Source of the DNA: Branchiostoma floridae | Taxonomy: Eukaryota; Chordata; Leptocardii; Amphioxiformes; Branchiostomatidae | Direction of reading: 5' to 3' | Assembly (NCBI RefSeq): GCF_000003815.2 | Contig: NW_023365783.1 | Coordinates: 1 to 27,245 of the forward strand | Length of the DNA stretch: 27,245 bases | In this document: positions 22,899 through 27,245 of the stretch, piece by piece | Position numbering within the stretch: position 1 is the first letter of the stretch | Layout: each line of letters begins with the position of its first letter | Translations under genes and position numbers: made by a program | The notes under the pieces: generated by a model | Database searches by the model: none | Told to the model about the DNA's origin: nothing | The model's input: the letters and a program-made list of their open reading frames with translations, nothing else

Positions 22899-22922
22899 TA
22901 TTGGATGATAGCATCTCTGTTG
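22783..22922. repeat. 140-bp palindrome with alternating CA/CG/TG core
   Basis: Outer arms of 25 bases, 22783-22807 and 22898-22922, are inverted copies with one mismatch (CCAATAA against TTATTGG at the inner edge). Between them lies a CA-rich tract (pure CA at 22830-22854), then five CG units (22854-22863), then a TG tract (22863-22880 pure, continuing to about 22897). The sequence can fold into a long hairpin or cruciform, and its alternating purine-pyrimidine core favours Z-DNA. The low-complexity minus and plus frames here (His-Thr and Cys-Val runs) are not genes. Confidence 0.95.
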
Positions 22923-23016
22923 TGTGTGTGTATGTGTACTGAATTAATGTATACCGAAATTATTATGCAGCGCCAGGATTCTAGATCTTCGAGGTATGCA
23001 CACTTCCAAGTTCTGT

Positions 23017-23072
23017 TTAAGACATTCTTGAGAAGGCCTCGGTAACTCCCTTTTTGTCAATGCAGTGTTGAG
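23017..23072 (-). CDS. Candidate terminal exon paired with 23206-23348
   Basis: On the minus strand a strong acceptor (CATTTTGTAAATTTTCAG, ending at 23073) opens this segment. In the phase left by the upstream candidate (one base), it reads A-QHCIDKKGVTEAFSRMS and stops with TAA at 23019-23017. Joined to that exon, the junction reads FIIAHEAQHCIDKKG, an HExxH pattern of zinc metallopeptidases. A different frame of the same segment is open for longer, to 22944, which shows how easily frames stay open here. Treat as a hypothesis. Confidence 0.22.
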
Positions 23073-23205
23073 CTGAAAATTTACAAAATGACGTCTTATC
23101 ATATCTCGGTGACTTAGGTGACCAACTAATATCTTTATGAAATACATCTCACTCATTATTTGTATATGACAACGCTGGTCCCTCTGCATAGGAGAATGAT
23201 CTTAC

Positions 23206-23348
23206 CTTCGTGAGCAATAATGAAATCATTCGGAGCTTGTATAACCCCCACCACCGTTCCCTTGAAGTTTTTATTCTTTAGTATACGGCTCTTGGTGGGA
23301 AATTTGCAGATGCTGGCACTCTGCCCCGCCAAATCTGTGTGCGATTTT
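23206..23348 (-). CDS. Candidate internal exon, unrecognised product
   Basis: The minus strand has an acceptor-like TCTAAAAGTGTGCAG (ending at 23349) and a near-consensus donor CACGAAG|GTAAGATC (boundary 23206/23205). The 143-base interior has one frame of 47 codons containing KSHTDLAGQSASICKFPTK and NFKGTVVGVIQAPNDFIIAH. It ends after the first base of a codon. Composition looks protein-like, and the hydrophobic VVGVIQ and FIIA stretches suggest buried strands. The true 5' border may instead be at AG sites nearer the middle. An intron of only 133 bases would join it to 23072. Confidence 0.3.
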
Positions 23349-23503
23349 CTGCACACTTTTAGACAGAATAGCCTTGGGACACAGCGGCGACACTATGGGC
23401 GTTATTCCAGGTGTAAAGTGCCTATCCCAACGGCATAGCATGGCGAGTATAGAACCTGGGACCTATTGGTTCAACTCTCTCACCGTCACCACCGAATGAA
23501 TAA

Positions 23504-23737
23504 TAGCCTCCCGTGTTAGTCTCCGAACGGGGCTTTTTTTGTTGGGGAGGCGTGGGGGTGGGGTGCAGTTCAACGTTGGCTAGGTTCGGGGTAAAACTCT
23601 CTCCCACAGCAAACTCCCCTTTCCGGCATAAGAGAACCCAGCCAACGTTGAAGAACCGGCGAACTGCACCGCCCACACCCCAGCCCGACAAAAAATTACA
23701 AAAAACAGCCCCGTCCGGAGACTGCTGCGTGAGGCTA
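23504..23737. mobile_element. Foldback MITE, about 230 bp
   Basis: Left arm 23504-23581 and right arm 23640-23737 are imperfect inverted copies. Matching blocks include TAGCCTC with GAGGCTA at the tips, AGTCTCCG with CGGAGACT, ACGGGGCT with AGCCCCGT, GTGCAGTTC with GAACTGCAC, and AACGTTGGCT with AGCCAACGTT. A spacer of about 58 bases lies at the centre (23582-23639). The long arms and lack of a coding frame define a MITE. A 147-codon minus frame and an 86-codon plus frame across it are by-products. Superfamily unknown. Confidence 0.85.
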
Positions 23738-24212
23738 CGAATGAAGCTCTTTGGTCTACACATAGTCACGTAAATGACAGAGACAAATGATGGCAGCATA
23801 TGACAGATTGTCTCTATCCGGCACAACCCTTCTGTGTCTAATAACGGGCACCGGGGGATCTTCAAATTCGATACAATCGAAAATATCTTATGAATTATTG
23901 AGGATGTAGACAGAATTCGATCCTTCCAATAAAGTCTGATATTGACCTCACGTCGGCGGAGATAAAAACAGCTTATAAGTATTGGAAGTTTGCAAACTGT
24001 CTTTATTCAACAATGAGCACAACTGTCAATTGATAGCAATTAATCAAACACACTAAAATTGAATGTGCTCATAATAAGTATTTCTTCCCTAAAAGGAGGC
24101 GAAGTAAGTATGTTTAATGTAAAACGATAGTTTACTTTCTCACTGGGTGTTTCAATGGCCCCTCGTCACAGGTGGAGTCATTCCCGGAAATATGTATAAC
24201 AGCACTACCGTT
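23738..24212. other. Gene-free stretch
   Basis: No gene or repeat is recognised. Confidence 0.5.
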
Positions 24213-24306
24213 AAGCCTAGGTCACAACCTTTTTGTACATGCTTTTTGTTCGTACGTTATCGGGAGGCCACGTCCGCCACGTTTTTTTTTTATTCTGAAA
24301 ACGTGG
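24213..24306 (+). mobile_element. Solo or partner terminus related to the 25581-25890 MITE
   Basis: This segment matches the inverted right end of the MITE (25890-25802). Shared features are the AAGC(C)TA-GG-CACAACC start, CGTACGTT, an identical 18-base block GGGAGGCCACGTCCGCCA (24262-24279 and, inverted, 25821-25838), and AAAACGTGG at the inner border. It is in the opposite orientation, about 1.6 kb away measured end to end. It could be a truncated copy or the other end of a larger composite element. Confidence 0.7.
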
Positions 24307-25107
24307 GGAAGGACTGTCAAGAGCAGGGAGGGAGTACGTCATCCCACGTCAGTCGCACGGTTGTGCAAGGTATAAGTATGTGGTCTGCACGCCACGCCTG
24401 ACCGTGAGCAGTTGCCTGACTTGTTCGTTGTGTAAGTGGTAAGTAAGTTGTACGTGCTTACAACGTACGATCACTGTTCGAGGATATTGCCATGTTACCG
24501 TATGCAGGCCGTACGTAGGAGGCCCAAACTTCTTTTTTACATAAGATGTATACAAAGGTTCAAACTATAACTTTGCCAAAGATCAAGTAAACTGATATGC
24601 CAGTGAATGAGCTTTTCGACAACTTTGGAAATTTACGAAAACACGCTTTAAACATATTTAAACATCTGCTACATCTCACTACAAAAAACATTTCGAGCAT
24701 AGCTGTACATAATTTTTCTTGTTAGCATATGGGTAATAACATATGCGAGAATCAATAAAATATCTGTTAATTTGTGGGGGTTACAAGAGTCCAAAGATGG
24801 TCTATTTGGACAAAACTAAAACCTTCCCTTGATGAAAATCCGCCATTTTGAAAAACGGCCATTGCCATGGCAACCAATGACCACAGACCCAAAACTTTGC
24901 CATTTTGTAAGTTCGGACCAAAGCCCTACCACCACACAGAATTTAAGGAAAATAGACTTTTTTTAGTCTGGCCAACTTTTTTTTTAATTTTGCTTTGGTT
25001 TTTACAGACATCGGCTCTTAAATGTCGAACCTCCAACTGGTGATTCAAAATCAAACTGCTCATGTCCCTAACAGTTGCTGATTACAAGCAATCATCATGA
25101 GTATCTA
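24307..25107. other. Gene-free stretch
   Basis: No gene is seen. 24307-24560 has a CGTACG-rich composition like the neighbouring MITE, but I could not align it to the MITE interior. 24835-24910 has CCATTTTG-type motifs of unknown origin. Confidence 0.45.
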
Positions 25108-25247
25108 ATGAACAGAGACGTTTGTACAAATGATACAGAATTCCGATGTTATTAAACAAGAAATCTTACAAATCATACCGACAGTTTTTGATTCATGCCA
25201 CCAGGTGAAATTCCTTCATTTCCGCCCGTGTAAACGTCTCTGTTCAT
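25108..25247. repeat. Inverted repeat with 16-bp perfect arms
   Basis: ATGAACAGAGACGTTT (25108-25123) is perfectly inverted at 25232-25247, about 108 bases apart. Similarity fades quickly outside the arms. It may be a decayed small MITE. Confidence 0.75.
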
Positions 25248-25580
25248 ACTGCTATGACTGAAAGTAATCAGAAAATGTGACATTCTAATCACATCAGCAC
25301 TTTAAAACGGTACTTTAGATGTAGCGCACATTCGCTATTGTTAATACGACCCTTTTGAGTCCCATGATAAATAACTGGTTATAAGTGGCTTCTGTATACA
25401 GTACCGAATACATCAGTGCCGTCATATAATATGTGTCTTTTAGGAACTTGCAGTAATTTAGACTTGCCTCGAGCGTCGGAAGTATCGACGGCGTGTCACG
25501 TACCCAGTCCCCGGTCGATATGTGACCTTCCGCGAACCCATTATGGCTGGGGGATACCTCAGGAATACCAATACTTCCTG

Positions 25581-25890
25581 AAGCTAAATGCACAACCCAC
25601 CGTACGTGCAAATACGTGCTGTCTACGTGCCAAAACCTGAGCAATATTTTATGATCCGTAAGTGATAAGTACCGCCTCCGTACGAACTCGTAGGGAATCC
25701 GACGGATTTTGGAGCACGCAGACACGCCGCAGAACTTTACGTGCAGGCAAAACTTTGTGTGCCACTGGGCTGCGTATTGGCCCCGCACGTGCCAGTCGTT
25801 GCCACGTTTTTAGAAATACATGGCGGACGTGGCCTCCCAAAATAAAACGTACGGACAAATTGCACGTACGGCGGGTTGTGCCCTTAGCTT
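25581..25890. mobile_element. MITE, 310 bp, with 31-bp inverted termini
   Basis: The left terminus (25581-25611) and inverted right terminus (25890-25860) match at 28 of 31 bases, sharing AAGCTAA, GCACAACCC and CCGTACGTGCAA. The interior is rich in CGTACG and ACGTGC motifs and has no intact coding frame. Minus-strand frames of 157 and 69 codons across it are by-products. A direct target duplication was not identified, so the true tips may lie a few bases inside. Superfamily unknown. Confidence 0.85.
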
Positions 25891-26408
25891 AATCGACTGA
25901 AATGTTTGGAATGCACGGACTGTCATTGGCTAGCTAATGAACCCGTGCAGTAACGGACCTATGTGTGGGGACCGACTGACCCTAATCCTCTAATCCAATT
26001 TACTCCAGCGGCGACTGGGCCTGATCTTTGGCCGGTCGGTCACGCCGCAGTGTGTACAGTTTGACGTGGGTCATGCATGTATGATACGGGTCGATCTGAA
26101 CTTTCTTTTGCGTCATCATGACCCTTATGTATCAGATCAGGGTAAGATGTTGGGTGCTTCACTTTAAAACGGACTAGTACAAATATCATGTGTATTAAAG
26201 GGGACCAAAGCTCAAGAAAGGGTGTTATTTTCTAATAGATTGGGTATCAATGAATTCACAATAAGCAACCTTTTGGCAGAATTTCACTTGTGGTGACTTA
26301 CGCGAGGTGTGTTTGTAAATCTCACTAAACCCATGCATTCCCTACCCATGTATTTCCTATACCTATAGGCGCTTCCAGAGGCCCATGGAGGCTTGCTGCC
26401 TGATGTGC

Positions 26409-26435
26409 CTTACGGCACGGTAAGACCTAAGGTCT
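26409..26435. repeat. Two adjacent 5-bp stem-loops
   Basis: CTTAC (26409-26413) pairs with GTAAG (26420-26424), and AGACC (26423-26427) with GGTCT (26431-26435). A third AAGGT-type repeat follows. They probably belong to a dispersed repeat. Confidence 0.45.
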
Positions 26436-26844
26436 AAGGTAAGGTAATAGGCACTTCCTTCATCGTGAAAATTTTCGGCATAAATGAGTGGCGATGTGCA
26501 CACCAAGACGGCCAATTTTTCAGAAGACATCAGACAGCACAAAACAAGTCTTTAATATTACCCCTAAAATTGGTTTTTCTAACCGAAGTTTTGCAAAAAA
26601 AAACATAGCAAACCTTCCAGCGGTTCTTAAGATATACTCTACAAAGCCCACATTACCTCCAGGGTGAAAATAGTATGGCAATAATACTTCAATCTTTATG
26701 GGGGTAAATAAACTATTATTTCCTAGTTCCGGACAAACAACCGTCGGGAAATTCTTCCAGCAAAAAATACGCAGCCGCCGAGCTTCCCTTTTCTGTTCCA
26801 GATGTGCACAGCCATTAACTATTCAGAGCCATACTGATGCGCCT

Positions 26845-26862
26845 GGTGACCCCGTGGTCACC
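26845..26862. repeat. 7-bp palindrome GGTGACC/GGTCACC
   Basis: GGTGACC (26845-26851) and GGTCACC (26856-26862) form a perfect stem with a CCGT loop. CCTGGTG and CACCAGG extend an alternative, offset pairing. Further GGTCAC or GGCCAC motifs follow at 26867 and 26877. Confidence 0.6.
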
Positions 26863-27245
26863 ACCAGGTCACACTGCGGCCACTAATTGCAGTGGTCACT
26901 CATCTACATCTGGCACTGCTGCAAATTAGATTGACCCTAATGGCCCATAAGCTTATCAGAGGAGGGCCCTTGTAACCTGCCTTCCTTGTAGATGAGGAGA
27001 CCTATTTTTCACAATCCCCAGTATGGCTAACGTCACAATTCTCATCCGGTGCCCGACCGGGTTGTTTGTGATAACGAAAAATAGAAGCGCACGCGTAGAA
27101 ATATACACTGATGAGGCCCATGACTATTCTCTTTACGTTTTGTGCAGTTTGGTGTCTTTTATATCATACTTTTCATTTCCGAAAGCTGCCCAGTCGACGT
27201 AGGCTTATAGGAGAGGCCTGAAGATGTTAAGGTGGACTCTCACTG

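Larger units (their letters stand above)
25891..27245. other. Gene-free stretch with small palindromes
   Basis: No gene is recognised. Small hairpins lie at 26409-26435 and 26845-26862. The segment 26340-26460 resembles, from memory, a dispersed repeat, but I cannot confirm its limits. Confidence 0.45.

Noticed and set aside
22726-22914. Histidine/threonine-repeat and cysteine/valine-repeat proteins
   Set aside because: They are translations of the CA/TG microsatellite inside the palindrome.
23422-23865. 147-codon minus-strand open frame
   Set aside because: It runs straight through both arms of the foldback MITE, so it is a by-product of that repeat.
25315-25788. 157-codon minus-strand open frame, the longest in the window
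   Set aside because: It starts inside the 310-bp MITE and runs out into unrelated flanking sequence, with no recognisable domain.
26281-26420. Minus-strand frame ending at a strong donor (CGC|GTAAGT)
   Set aside because: The upstream part seems to belong to a dispersed repeat (26340-26460), and no protein similarity is apparent.
1-27245. CRISPR array, bacterial operon, toxin or phage-defence system
   Set aside because: There are no regularly spaced repeats with unique spacers, no ribosome-binding-site and gene pattern, and frames are short throughout. Everything points to an animal genome.
1-27245. tRNA genes
   Set aside because: I scanned for B-box-like GGTTCRANNCC with an acceptor-stem partner and found none convincing. 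A covariance-model search would settle it.

Overview
This window looks like non-coding DNA from an animal genome, most probably a lancelet (Branchiostoma). It is AT-rich and has no long open reading frame, no prokaryotic operon structure and no rRNA or tRNA gene that I could recognise. What it does contain is typical of metazoan intergenic or intronic sequence: decayed non-LTR retrotransposon (LINE) pieces, several non-autonomous DNA transposons with terminal inverted repeats, microsatellites and a long foldback. The lancelet assignment is inference. It rests on recalled similarity of the 950-2057 repeat, the 12485-12960 inverted-repeat element and the LINE peptides to lancelet repeats, not on a search.

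Layout. 1-950 is unremarkable. 950-2057 is a modular interspersed repeat with short inverted termini. 2058-11015 is nearly featureless, with a retroposon-like 3' tail near 4960 and one weak exon candidate at 8912-9021. 11016-11217 is a compound tetranucleotide array that switches from TGAG to TCAG. 12485-12960 is an inverted-repeat element. 14231-14370 is a GC-rich patch that may be a terminal exon. 15250-15355 is another retroposon-like tail. 16957-17407 is a hAT-type element with a near-perfect 8-bp target duplication. 18703-18962 and 20200-20649 hold LINE reverse-transcriptase remnants. 22783-22922 is a long palindrome with a CA/CG/TG core. 23504-23737 and 25581-25890 are foldback MITEs, and the second has a related inverted copy of one end at 24213-24306.

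Coding potential. Three minus-strand segments (23348-23206 plus 23072-23017, 17907-17772 and 16900-16670) and two plus-strand segments (8912-9021 and 14231-14370) combine an open frame with plausible splice signals. They may be exons of one or more genes whose remaining exons lie elsewhere. None matches a family I can name with confidence. One predicted splice would create an HExxH-type motif.

I found no convincing new multi-gene system. The strongest sequence-level observations are the mobile-element structures and the palindrome.
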